DNA of 36,059 bases from an uncultured Erysipelotrichaceae bacterium. GTDB taxonomy: Bacteria > Bacillota_I > Bacilli_A > Erysipelotrichales > Erysipelotrichaceae. A program made the position numbers and the translations under genes. This document shows positions 15,502-23,198 of this stretch, piece by piece. The notes under the pieces were generated by a model. The model made no database searches. It was not told where the DNA came from and was given only the letters and a program-made list of their open reading frames with translations. The stretch spans positions 1 through 36,059 of the forward strand of contig OMXQ01000019.1 of the NCBI GenBank assembly GCA_900315065.1, written 5' to 3'. The stretch's first letter is position 1, and each line of letters starts with the position of its first letter.

Positions 15502-15908
15502 TCAGGCCCATTGTGAAAGATACCATGTTTCTTTCCCGTAAGAGCGTACCGGCAAAGAAAGGCGATGAAAGAGATGCTCTGGATCTGATTGATACCTTGC
15601 GGTCCAAAGCAGATATCTGCGTCGGCATGGCAGCCAATATGATCGGCATTGATAAAAGAATCATTGCGGTGAATTTAAATGGTCTGACTATCTGTATGTA
15701 TAATCCGGTTCTTTCCAATCTGAAAAAGCCCTATGTCCATGAAGAAGGGTGTCTTTCCCTGAACGGTACAAGGTCTGTAAAAAGATATGGGGAAGTGGAT
15801 GTAACTTTCTTTGATCTGAACTGGAAAAAAAGAAGGATGCACCTGAGCGGTTTCAATGCGGCAATTGTCCAGCATGAATGCGACCATCTCGAAGGCATCC
15901 TTATTTGA
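15498..15908 (+). CDS. def: peptide-deformylase-like protein, variant motif I
   Basis: A 136-residue member of the peptide deformylase family, metallo-enzymes that remove the formyl group from nascent N-terminal Met. Motif II EGCLS (83-87) and motif III HECDH (126-130) keep the Cys and two His metal ligands and the catalytic Glu. Motif I, normally GxGxAAxQ, reads CVGMAANM at 41-48, so the conserved Gln that stabilises the transition state is Met48. I recall short Bacillota deformylase-like proteins with the same GMAANMIG, so this looks like a subfamily trait and not an error. At 136 residues it is shorter than type 1 enzymes (about 165-185). Full activity is doubtful. It is the last gene of the lysR cluster. 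Confidence 0.85.
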   Translation: MIRPIVKDTMFLSRKSVPAKKGDERDALDLIDTLRSKADICVGMAANMIGIDKRIIAVNLNGLTICMYNPVLSNLKKPYVHEEGCLSLNGTRSVKRYGEVDVTFFDLNWKKRRMHLSGFNAAIVQHECDHLEGILI

Positions 15909-15983
15909 CTTTTCAGCTTTTATAATTATACAATTTCTGGTCCTTCAATAACAGTCTGTTAATTGTGAAATATTTGTCTAGAC

Positions 15984-16106
15984 TATAAGTATCAGAAGAT
16001 AGTGTGACCAACAGGCGGTTCAGCTGGGATATCAAACCAGACGAAGGACGCAAAGCGTACATTATCCGTATCGAAGAGCTCTGCAAAGTGTGCGGGGCTC
16101 TTTTTA
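15984..16106 (+). ncRNA. candidate structured RNA or attenuator leader
   Basis: Between def and yybS lies a 253-nt gap with no convincing gene. It contains TATAAG (15984-15989) as a possible -10, a stretch with local helices (CTGG/CCAG; GGATA/TATCC enclosing ACGC-AAA-GCGT) and an intrinsic terminator at its end. AAACC (16034-16038) followed by GGACGCAAAGC (16046-16056) resembles the core of the c-di-GMP-I (GEMM) riboswitch. However, the spacer is only 7 nt, too short for the usual P1b hairpin, and the later GGUC and receptor parts are missing. It could be a small RNA, a degenerate riboswitch or a read-through terminator of the lysR cluster. Confidence 0.35.
16075..16106 (+). terminator. intrinsic terminator before the yybS operon
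   Basis: An 11-bp stem with two wobbles (16075-16085 with 16091-16101), a 5-nt loop and TTTTTAT. It lies ahead of the yybS promoter and separates the operon from def and any upstream RNA. Confidence 0.8.
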
Positions 16107-16118
16107 TAAGGGAGAATA

Positions 16119-16127
16119 TGATATAAT
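16119..16127 (+). promoter_or_regulatory. extended -10 promoter of the yybS-gdpP operon
   Basis: TGATATAAT is a perfect extended -10 (TGn plus TATAAT) placed just after the terminator. The predicted start site is about 16134. Confidence 0.65.
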
Positions 16128-16133
16128 CGGTTC

Positions 16134-16149
16134 ATGCAGAATTCTGCAT
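16134..16149. promoter_or_regulatory. 16-bp perfect palindrome at the yybS start site
   Basis: ATGCAGAATTCTGCAT is its own reverse complement. It begins at the predicted transcription start and ends one base before the AAGGA ribosome site (16151-16155). It could bind a dimeric repressor or form a 5' hairpin in the mRNA. Confidence 0.5.
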
Positions 16150-16161
16150 AAAGGATTATGT

Positions 16162-17103
16162 ATGAACCACAACGTAAGCAAAATTACAGACGGCGCCATG
16201 ATGACTGCGATTGTCGGCGTCTTTCTTCTCATTGACAGACTCACCGGCGGTTTCCTGAGCGGAAGCGTCATGTTTGTGCTGCCGCTGCCGATGGTCTTCT
16301 TCGGGGTCAAGTACGGCTGGAAGGATAGTTTCATGGTTGCTTTTGCCATGACTGTGATCGCTTTTATTCTCTCTTCCCCGGCTGGTGCAGTGACAATGCT
16401 TGCCGAAGCGATGATCGGCATGGTCTTTGGCTGCGGTATTAAAAACGGTACCGAGACAAAGAAGCTTTATATTGAAACCATTATGGCAGCCGTGCTGGTA
16501 GATGTATTGACCATGATTGTTTTCGGTGCTTTCTTCGGCTATGACATGGCAGAAGAAGCCAGGGAACTCAAGACTGCTTTTTCAAGTGCATTTGATCAGG
16601 CCGGCGTAAGTGCAGATTCCGCTATGATTGACAATATGCTCAAAGCAGTGATTCCTGCTTCTGTCATCTTTACCGGCATCATGGAAGGAGCAGTGACCAT
16701 TCTGCTTTCCCGCATGTTATTGAAGAGATTGAGAATTGCAGTTCCCAAATCCACGCCGTTCTTATTGTACATGCCGCCTAAGTGGACGGGCTATGTCGGA
16801 ATCTTTGGTTTTGTCGTATTGACTTTTCTGCTGAACAAACCGCTTGAAAATGAAGCATTGAATACCGGACTTGAGGCACTAGGTGTCATGGCTATGATGT
16901 ATCTTGGCTTCTACGGAGCCATCTGTGTCATGATTCTGATGCGGAAATATCTCCATGCCGGCAGATTTGCCATGGTCATCGGTGCCCTCTTAAGTGTTTT
17001 CATGGGCGGCTGGGTTGTCCCGCTTCTGGGATATTTCTATATCACGACAGATCTCCATCAGAGATTGCTGAAAGGAGGCTCCAATGCGTCAGAAAATCAA
17101 TAA
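16162..17103 (+). CDS. yybS: YybS/DUF2232 membrane protein
   Basis: A 313-residue membrane protein with about eight spans, family DUF2232 (YybS), whose gene commonly precedes gdpP in Bacillota. Recognisable parts are the N-terminal GAMMTAIVGVFLLIDRL, the MFVLPLPMVFFGVKYGW segment and the C-terminal YFYITTDLHQRLLKGG. Its function is unknown; an ECF S-component-like fold has been suggested for the family. ATG 16162 is supported by AAGGA at 6 nt; the longer open frame (from 16090) would cross the terminator and promoter. It overlaps gdpP by 20 nt, and the gdpP ribosome site lies inside it. Confidence 0.88.
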   Translation: MNHNVSKITDGAMMTAIVGVFLLIDRLTGGFLSGSVMFVLPLPMVFFGVKYGWKDSFMVAFAMTVIAFILSSPAGAVTMLAEAMIGMVFGCGIKNGTETKKLYIETIMAAVLVDVLTMIVFGAFFGYDMAEEARELKTAFSSAFDQAGVSADSAMIDNMLKAVIPASVIFTGIMEGAVTILLSRMLLKRLRIAVPKSTPFLLYMPPKWTGYVGIFGFVVLTFLLNKPLENEALNTGLEALGVMAMMYLGFYGAICVMILMRKYLHAGRFAMVIGALLSVFMGGWVVPLLGYFYITTDLHQRLLKGGSNASENQ

Positions 17104-19051
17104 GATGCACAGGTGGGCTTATGTGCTGATCGCACTTCAGGCAGCAGTTCTTTTTGTCCTGAATCAGGTTGCCCGCATCGATGTATTTTCCGGTATTGCG
17201 GCACTTGTGATTGAAGCAATTGTGCTTTTCTACATTTTTGAAAATTTCCAGGATCTTTCCCAGGAACACGATGAAGGCATTCGTTCTGTATTGGGGAAAA
17301 CCCAGGCAGAAGCCTTTATCGAAGGCGGCATCGGCATGGTCATCTATGATGATAATTATGTCATTACCTGGATGAGTGAATTGTTCAAGGAAAGATCGAT
17401 CAACCGGATCGGGCATAAAGTCCTGACCTGGATTCCGGAAGCAGATGATCTGCTTTCAGGATCCAGTGAGGAAACGACAGTTGTATTGGACGACAGAACA
17501 TACCGGATTCATCGTAATGAAGATGAACCTGTGCTCTTCTTCCAGGATATTACCGATCTTTCCAACTACCGGACAAAATATGCAGACGGCAAGGTTGTCA
17601 TCGGTCTGGCTTCTTTTGATAACTACGACGAAGCTACCCAGTACGCAGATGAAGGGGATATCGCTGCCATCAATGCGACTGTGCGTGCTCCATTGCCTGA
17701 ATATTGCACAGCTCACGGGATTTTCTTCAAGCGGCTTGGCAATTCAAGATATCTGCTTGTCCTGAATGAAAAGATCTACAGTGAAATTGCCGCAGATCGT
17801 TTCTCTATATTGAACACAGTGCGTAAAGCTGCCCAGAAGCTGGATGTCACCATTACCTTGTCCATGGCTTTTGCAAGAGGCGATGCTTCTTTCCAGGAGC
17901 TTGACCAGATGGTTTCCAACCTGATGGACTTAGCGCAGACGCGGGGCGGCGACCAGGTGGCAGTCCAGGAAGCAGGCGGCGACGTCAAGTATTTCGGCGG
18001 GTCCACCGAAGCAGCCGAAAAGAGAAGCCGGGTCAGAGTCAGAGTCATGTCTCATGCTTTGCGGGATCTCATCATGAAGAGTTCCAATGTCATCATCTGC
18101 GGTCACAGAATGTCTGACTTCGATTGTGTCGGCTCTGCCATCTGTTTGTCCAGAATGGTGGAATCTTTGCACAAGCCTTGTTCCATCATTGCCCTGACGG
18201 GCGGTATTGAAGAAAAGCTCAGCAAGGCCTTAAAAGAAAATGCAGATAAGTTCAAAGAAGAAGTGAATTTCGTTACCGAAAGCGAAGCTTTGAACCAGCT
18301 GGGTGATAAGACCCTGGTTATTATGACAGACCATCACAATATCCAGCAATCCAATGGGTCAAGAGTGCTTGAGCAGGCAAAGAAAGTTGTCGTTATTGAT
18401 CATCACCGCCGGTCCACCGATATGGGGGTCAAGCCGGTGCTTGTGTATATTGAAGCCGGGGCAAGTTCAACGTGTGAGCTGGTAACGGAAATGATTCCGT
18501 ATGTATCCAGTTCCATGGATTTGTCGGAACTGGACGCAACTTTGATGTTTACCGGCATGATTGTCGATACCCAGAGGTGGAGAGTCAGAACCGGTGCCCG
18601 TACTTTCGATGCCGCCAGAGTATTGAAGGAAAACGGGGCAGACCCGTCTGCTGCTTACGGATGGCTGAAGGATTCTTTTGATGAATTTGCCCTCAAGGCA
18701 GAAGTTGCGGTCAATTCGGAAAGATATGATCACGGCATTGTCATTGCCAATGTCAAAAACAAAGTACTGACGCGTTCACTGATGAGTCAGGTAGCTGATA
18801 CATTGCTTGGCGTGGAAGGCGTGGAAGCTGCCTTTGTCCTGGCAATTGACGGCAATAACCAGAGTTGTATTTCTGCCCGGTCCAACGGTAAAATCAATGT
18901 TCAGGTAATTATGGAAGCCATGCACGGCGGCGGTCATATGACAGCGGCAGCTATGCAGAGGTCCAAATGTGATATGGACGGATTGAAGAATGAACTTCTT
19001 GCCGTCATCGATGAATATTTCAAGGAGGAAGCAGATGAAAGTAATTCTTAA
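17084..19051 (+). CDS. gdpP: cyclic-di-AMP phosphodiesterase GdpP
   Basis: A 655-residue membrane-bound enzyme that cleaves c-di-AMP to pApA and so controls potassium, osmotic and cell-wall homeostasis. Two N-terminal spans (about 11-53) come first, then a PAS-like domain (about 75-160), a degenerate GGDEF domain (about 168-300) and the DHH-DHHA1 catalytic part. Metal ligands are in place: His341, Asp345 and Asp347 (HRMSDFD), Asp416 (DHH at 416-418), DHH at 439-441 and Asp495. GGGH in the DHHA1 domain follows near residue 615. The length matches the Bacillus protein (about 659). AAAGGAGG precedes ATG 17084, and the stop lies 17 nt inside rplI, so expression is coupled to both neighbours. Confidence 0.96.
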   Translation: MRQKINKMHRWAYVLIALQAAVLFVLNQVARIDVFSGIAALVIEAIVLFYIFENFQDLSQEHDEGIRSVLGKTQAEAFIEGGIGMVIYDDNYVITWMSELFKERSINRIGHKVLTWIPEADDLLSGSSEETTVVLDDRTYRIHRNEDEPVLFFQDITDLSNYRTKYADGKVVIGLASFDNYDEATQYADEGDIAAINATVRAPLPEYCTAHGIFFKRLGNSRYLLVLNEKIYSEIAADRFSILNTVRKAAQKLDVTITLSMAFARGDASFQELDQMVSNLMDLAQTRGGDQVAVQEAGGDVKYFGGSTEAAEKRSRVRVRVMSHALRDLIMKSSNVIICGHRMSDFDCVGSAICLSRMVESLHKPCSIIALTGGIEEKLSKALKENADKFKEEVNFVTESEALNQLGDKTLVIMTDHHNIQQSNGSRVLEQAKKVVVIDHHRRSTDMGVKPVLVYIEAGASSTCELVTEMIPYVSSSMDLSELDATLMFTGMIVDTQRWRVRTGARTFDAARVLKENGADPSAAYGWLKDSFDEFALKAEVAVNSERYDHGIVIANVKNKVLTRSLMSQVADTLLGVEGVEAAFVLAIDGNNQSCISARSNGKINVQVIMEAMHGGGHMTAAAMQRSKCDMDGLKNELLAVIDEYFKEEADESNS

Positions 19052-19484
19052 AGAAGATGTAAAGAAAGTCGGAAAACGCGGCGAAGTCGTCAATGTATCA
19101 GACGGATACGGCCGCAATTATCTGATTGCCAGAAATCTTGCAGTTCCGCAGACCGAAAGATCTATGGAAATTCTCGGTGAAATGAAAGCCGAAGAAGCCA
19201 GGGAAGAAGAAAAGAAAGCAGCTGAAGCAAAAGAAACTGCAAAGCAGCTGGAAAAGCTGACGCTGAACTTCCATGTCAAGAGCGGTGAAGGCGGCAGAGT
19301 ATTCGGCTCCGTATCTACCAAGCAGATTGTTGAAGAACTGCGCAAGCAGGGCATCCGTGTTGACAAGCGCAAGTTCATTGATACCTACCCGGTTGCTTCC
19401 TTAGGGACAACCAAGGTCAGAGTTGAACTCTATAAAGGCATCATCGGCACCATCAATGTTCACCTGATCGGGAGCGATTCCTGA
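19035..19484 (+). CDS. rplI: 50S ribosomal protein L9
   Basis: A 149-residue protein. The N-terminal rRNA-binding domain (MKVILKEDVKKVGKRGE ... DGYGRNYLIARNLA) is joined by a long charged helix (about 45-75) to the C-terminal domain, ending in KGIIGTINVHLIGSDS. The length and layout are standard. ATG 19035 has a strong AAGGAGG (19022-19028) and overlaps the gdpP end; the longer upstream frame is rejected. Its stop overlaps the dnaB start as TGATG. The gdpP-rplI-dnaB order is conserved in Bacillota. Confidence 0.97.
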   Translation: MKVILKEDVKKVGKRGEVVNVSDGYGRNYLIARNLAVPQTERSMEILGEMKAEEAREEEKKAAEAKETAKQLEKLTLNFHVKSGEGGRVFGSVSTKQIVEELRKQGIRVDKRKFIDTYPVASLGTTKVRVELYKGIIGTINVHLIGSDS

Positions 19485-20848
19485 TGCCTGCCAAAGAACT
19501 TCCTTCTGCTCTGGAAGCAGAAGCGAGTCTGCTGGGTACCATGCTTGTATACCCGAATGCATGTCGTCTGGCCGTGGAAGAAGGCATGGTGGAAGATGAT
19601 TTCTTTTCCGAAAGACACAAGAAAATCTACCGGGCCTGTTTCCAGCTTTATCAGGAAGGCAAAGAAGTAGATCTGACTACAGTCCTTACAAGACTCAAAG
19701 ATCTGAATCTTGTCGAGCAGACGGGCGGCTTGTCATATCTCACGGATCTGACCAATGCGGCAGTTACTTCTGCCAATACAAAGTCCTATGTCAAATTGAT
19801 CAAGGACAAGGCAATTATGCGGCAGATGATCATGGCAGCCGAAGAAGTTGCCAATGAGGGTTTTGAAGGCCAGACCGATATCGATGATTATCTGGACAGT
19901 GCTGAGAAGAAAATTCTTGATGTTTCCCGCAACCGCAAGGCCGGGGAATTCAGGACTTCTCCCCAGTTGATGGATGAAGTTCTTGACCAGATTCACAGAT
20001 TATCCGAATCCGACGGCAATATTACCGGCCTCAAGACAGGTTTCCGGGATCTGGATGACCGCATGCATGGTCTGCAGAGAGGCGACATGATTGTTCTTGC
20101 GGCCAGACCTGCCATGGGCAAGACGGCAGTTGCATTGAATATTGCCATGAACGTTGCCGGTTACCAGAAAGACGGAGCAGTTGCCATCTTCTCGCTTGAA
20201 ATGGGAGCAGGCCAGCTGGCTTCGCGTTTGTTATCAGCGCGTTCCCACGTACCTGCAGATGCTTTGAAAACCGGCAGATTGACCAATGAACAATGGAATA
20301 TGGTCAACGAAGCTGCCGGTGAATTGAAAACTTCCAAAATCTTCATTGATGACCAGCCCGGCATCAAGGTTCCTGAAATTTTCTCCAAGTGCAGAAGACT
20401 TCAGGCAGAACAGGGATTGAACCTGGTCATGATCGATTATATTCAGCTCATTACCGGAACCGGGCAGAGAAACGGGGAAAACAGACAGCAGGAAGTTTCT
20501 GATATTTCCCGTTCTCTCAAAGGGCTTGCGCGTGAATTGAATGTGCCGGTCCTGGCTTTGTCACAATTGTCGCGTTCGGTAGAACAGCGTGAAAACAAGC
20601 AGCCGATGTTGTCAGACTTACGTGAATCCGGTGCCATTGAGCAGGATGCGGATATTGTCATGATGCTTTACAGACCTGCCTATTATGATGAAAAGCTCCG
20701 TGATGAAGCACAGCAGAATGGTACCGAAAGACTGGAGATCAACATCGCCAAGTTCAGAAACGGTGCCACTGGTAAAATCAATCTGGCTTTTGAAGGTGCA
20801 ACCAATGCCCTTTATAATATAGAAAATCACCAGAGTGAAAACGGATAA
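19484..20848 (+). CDS. dnaB: replicative DNA helicase
   Basis: A 454-residue hexameric helicase that unwinds DNA at the replication fork (called DnaC in Bacillus). The N-terminal helical domain (PSALEAEASLLGTML) binds primase. The RecA-like C-terminal domain has Walker A ARPAMGKT with Lys213, the Walker B stretch LVMIDYIQLI and the LSQLSRSVEQR segment. An arginine-rich DLRESGAIEQDADIVMMLYRP follows. The length is typical and no intein is present. The start overlaps the rplI stop by one base; the next gene begins 12 nt after the dnaB stop. Confidence 0.97.
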   Translation: MPAKELPSALEAEASLLGTMLVYPNACRLAVEEGMVEDDFFSERHKKIYRACFQLYQEGKEVDLTTVLTRLKDLNLVEQTGGLSYLTDLTNAAVTSANTKSYVKLIKDKAIMRQMIMAAEEVANEGFEGQTDIDDYLDSAEKKILDVSRNRKAGEFRTSPQLMDEVLDQIHRLSESDGNITGLKTGFRDLDDRMHGLQRGDMIVLAARPAMGKTAVALNIAMNVAGYQKDGAVAIFSLEMGAGQLASRLLSARSHVPADALKTGRLTNEQWNMVNEAAGELKTSKIFIDDQPGIKVPEIFSKCRRLQAEQGLNLVMIDYIQLITGTGQRNGENRQQEVSDISRSLKGLARELNVPVLALSQLSRSVEQRENKQPMLSDLRESGAIEQDADIVMMLYRPAYYDEKLRDEAQQNGTERLEINIAKFRNGATGKINLAFEGATNALYNIENHQSENG

Positions 20849-20859
20849 GGAATCAGAAC

Positions 20860-22383
20860 ATGGTAAAAAGAATTTTGATCACATTGGGATGTTTCATAGC
20901 TGCCATATTGGTCACTTCCCTGAGCCATGTTCTTTTTGACGATGGTTCTTTTCCACTTTCTCTTTCCTGCGGAAAGTTTGATCAGAAAATCATTGCGGTG
21001 AATACGAAGGAAGAAGAAGTGAACCGCCTGTACGCAGATGGTGTTTTCCTGGGAAATATCACCAGCATGGATAAGCTCAATAATCATCTCAAAGAAGTAT
21101 ACAAAGACAAGTATGAAGATGATTTTCCGGGATCCGGCGTCCACCTGGGCAGAAATACCTATGTTGTATCGGAACCGGGTTATTTTTCCTATTCGGATGT
21201 CGATGATCAATTATTGCAGTATCTCGATGACAATGAGGATTATACATTGGAAACCAATGCTGTTATTTTCTCGGATGATTCCGGTGAGTATGCGGAAATC
21301 TATGTCACTGATACAAAGCTTTATGAAGAAGCTATGAATGAGTATCTTTCTTTCTTTATCGACGGCACAAAATCTCTGGCTGCGCTGGAAAAGAATCAGG
21401 ATCAGAGTACTTTGACAGACTATGGGTCCAAAGATGTTTCCCTGACGGTTTCCCAGAAGATTTCCTATCAGAAAAAGAATGCTTCTCCCTCTGAAATCAG
21501 ACGCACCAGAGAAGAAATTCTGAATTATCTTGAGTATGGCGATACGACTGAAAAGGAATATTACACCGTGCAGAAATATGACACGGTGGCTGGTGTCGGC
21601 GCAAAGAATCACGGCTTGTCCGCAAACCAGGTCATGAATATCAACCGGGATCAGATTTCTTCTGTAGATCAGGTACTCAAAGAAGGGGAGCAGCTTTGCG
21701 TTACCTATTTCCGTTCTCCGATTGATGTTGTCGTCAGCCGGCAGGCATTGAGAAAAGAAGCTGTGTATTTCAAGACTGAGTATCAGGAAGATGAAACCAT
21801 GCTGGTCAATACCAGTCAGGTTGTCCAGGATGGAATCAACGGCAGCCGCAATGCCCTTTATAATGAAAAATGGGTCAACGGCATTCTGGTTTCCGGTTCT
21901 CTGAAATCTTCGATTGATATCCAGCAGCCGGTAAAGGAAATTGTGAAAATCGGAACCATGCAGCCGAAAGATGTCGGGACCGGTTCTTTCCGCTATCCGG
22001 TTGATAATGCCTATATTACATGTCCGTGGGGCTGCTACTACAACCACACCGGTACGGATTTCATCAACCAGTATGAAAGATGGGGCAATGCCATTGCAGC
22101 GGATAACGGGGTTGTCAAAGAGATCAGCTATAATTCTGTTTCCGGCAATTATATCAAGATCGATCACAACAACGGATATGTGACTTACTACGGCCATCTG
22201 CGTGAGCCTTCGCCTTTGAAAGTCGGAGATGTTGTGCAGAAGGGCGATGTCATCGGCAGGATCGGCATGACGGGTTTTGCGACCGGTCCGCATGTGCATT
22301 TCTATATTGAAGAAAACGGCCAGAAGGAAAATGCGTGTGAAGTCAGTATTTTCCCAAGCTGCAAGGAAATCGGAGGTGACTGA
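20860..22383 (+). CDS. M23 family peptidoglycan endopeptidase with LysM-like domain
   Basis: A 507-residue exported or membrane-anchored cell-wall hydrolase. Residues 4-24 form a signal anchor or signal peptide. A LysM-like segment (about 226-275, YYTVQKYDTVAGVGAKNHGL) would bind peptidoglycan. The LytM-type M23 domain fills the C-terminus, with zinc ligands His396, Asp400 (HTGTD) and His480 and catalytic His446 and His478 (YGHL, HVH), so it should be active. M23 enzymes cut stem-peptide cross-links. A gene of this kind sits where Bacillus carries purA and walRKHI, between dnaB and yycJ. An AAGGA follows the dnaB stop, so it belongs to the same operon. Confidence 0.92.
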   Translation: MVKRILITLGCFIAAILVTSLSHVLFDDGSFPLSLSCGKFDQKIIAVNTKEEEVNRLYADGVFLGNITSMDKLNNHLKEVYKDKYEDDFPGSGVHLGRNTYVVSEPGYFSYSDVDDQLLQYLDDNEDYTLETNAVIFSDDSGEYAEIYVTDTKLYEEAMNEYLSFFIDGTKSLAALEKNQDQSTLTDYGSKDVSLTVSQKISYQKKNASPSEIRRTREEILNYLEYGDTTEKEYYTVQKYDTVAGVGAKNHGLSANQVMNINRDQISSVDQVLKEGEQLCVTYFRSPIDVVVSRQALRKEAVYFKTEYQEDETMLVNTSQVVQDGINGSRNALYNEKWVNGILVSGSLKSSIDIQQPVKEIVKIGTMQPKDVGTGSFRYPVDNAYITCPWGCYYNHTGTDFINQYERWGNAIAADNGVVKEISYNSVSGNYIKIDHNNGYVTYYGHLREPSPLKVGDVVQKGDVIGRIGMTGFATGPHVHFYIEENGQKENACEVSIFPSCKEIGGD

Positions 22384-22385
22384 CA

Positions 22386-23198
22386 ATGGAATTTTATCTG
22401 CTGGCCTCCGGGTCTAAGGGAAATTGCTTTTTGTTAAAGGATGCAGGAACAGTGATTCAGATCGACTGCGGTTCGACCAGGAAGTATCTGAAGGAGTGTT
22501 TTGCAAAGCTGGGCCATTCGATAGAAGAAACCGATGCTTTGTTAATTACCCATGATCATTCGGATCATATTTCCCAATTGAGAACTTTCCGTGAATTGCC
22601 AATCTATTCGCCAGTCGAGCTGCCGGATGTGGATACCTTCCGGGTAAGACCTCTGCAGGAATTCTTTATTGAAAAAATCAAAGTGACACCATTGGCCTTG
22701 TCCCATGATGCCCTTAATACAACCGGATATATCTTAGATGACGGGAGTGAGAAACTGACCTACATCACGGATACCGGCTATGTGAATGAGAGATATTTTG
22801 ATCTGATCCGGGGATCGGATTATATCGTGCTGGAATGCAACCACGATCCGGATACTTTGATGCAGACAGGCAGACCCTATTATGTCAAGCAGAGAATCAT
22901 CGGTGAAGAGGGTCATTTGTGCAATGAGGATTGTGCAGAAGTCCTGGATCAGGTTATCACCCCTAATACGAAGATGGTTATCCTGGCTCATATTTCCCAG
23001 GAAGGCAATACAAGACAACTGGCTTTGAAAACAGTCTGCACCAGATTGAAAGACAATCCCAATGTCAGCGATCTGGTAGTTGCGGCAGCCGGTCAGTATG
23101 AAATTGCCGGTAAAGGAGAAAGCGATGAAGAAATTATTTGCGGCAGCGTCAGCTATCATTTTGATCTGGAACATCTGGCTCAGCGTTCGTCTTCATGA
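22386..23198 (+). CDS. yycJ: YycJ/WalJ metallo-beta-lactamase-fold protein
   Basis: A 270-residue metallo-hydrolase of the YycJ (WalJ) family, related to 5' exonucleases and tied in other Bacillota to the WalRK operon, cell division and DNA repair. Metal motifs are THDHSDH near residues 55-61, then DTGY, LECNHD and LAHISQEGN. GGAGGT (22373-22378) lies before ATG 22386. The last 74 nt overlap the htrA-like gene in another frame, so the C-terminal 24 residues are co-encoded. In this genome it lies next to an M23 hydrolase instead of walRK. Confidence 0.93.
   Translation: MEFYLLASGSKGNCFLLKDAGTVIQIDCGSTRKYLKECFAKLGHSIEETDALLITHDHSDHISQLRTFRELPIYSPVELPDVDTFRVRPLQEFFIEKIKVTPLALSHDALNTTGYILDDGSEKLTYITDTGYVNERYFDLIRGSDYIVLECNHDPDTLMQTGRPYYVKQRIIGEEGHLCNEDCAEVLDQVITPNTKMVILAHISQEGNTRQLALKTVCTRLKDNPNVSDLVVAAAGQYEIAGKGESDEEIICGSVSYHFDLEHLAQRSSS

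Noticed and set aside
15984-16106. A true c-di-GMP-I riboswitch
   Set aside because: Only the AAACC and GGACGCAAAGC core fits. The P1b hairpin is too short and the GGUC/receptor half is absent, and a separate promoter follows the terminator.
16004-16126. A 40-codon GTG-started frame across the gap before yybS, with a plausible-looking basic peptide
   Set aside because: No ribosome site, and it runs through the intrinsic terminator and into the yybS promoter, so it is unlikely to be translated.
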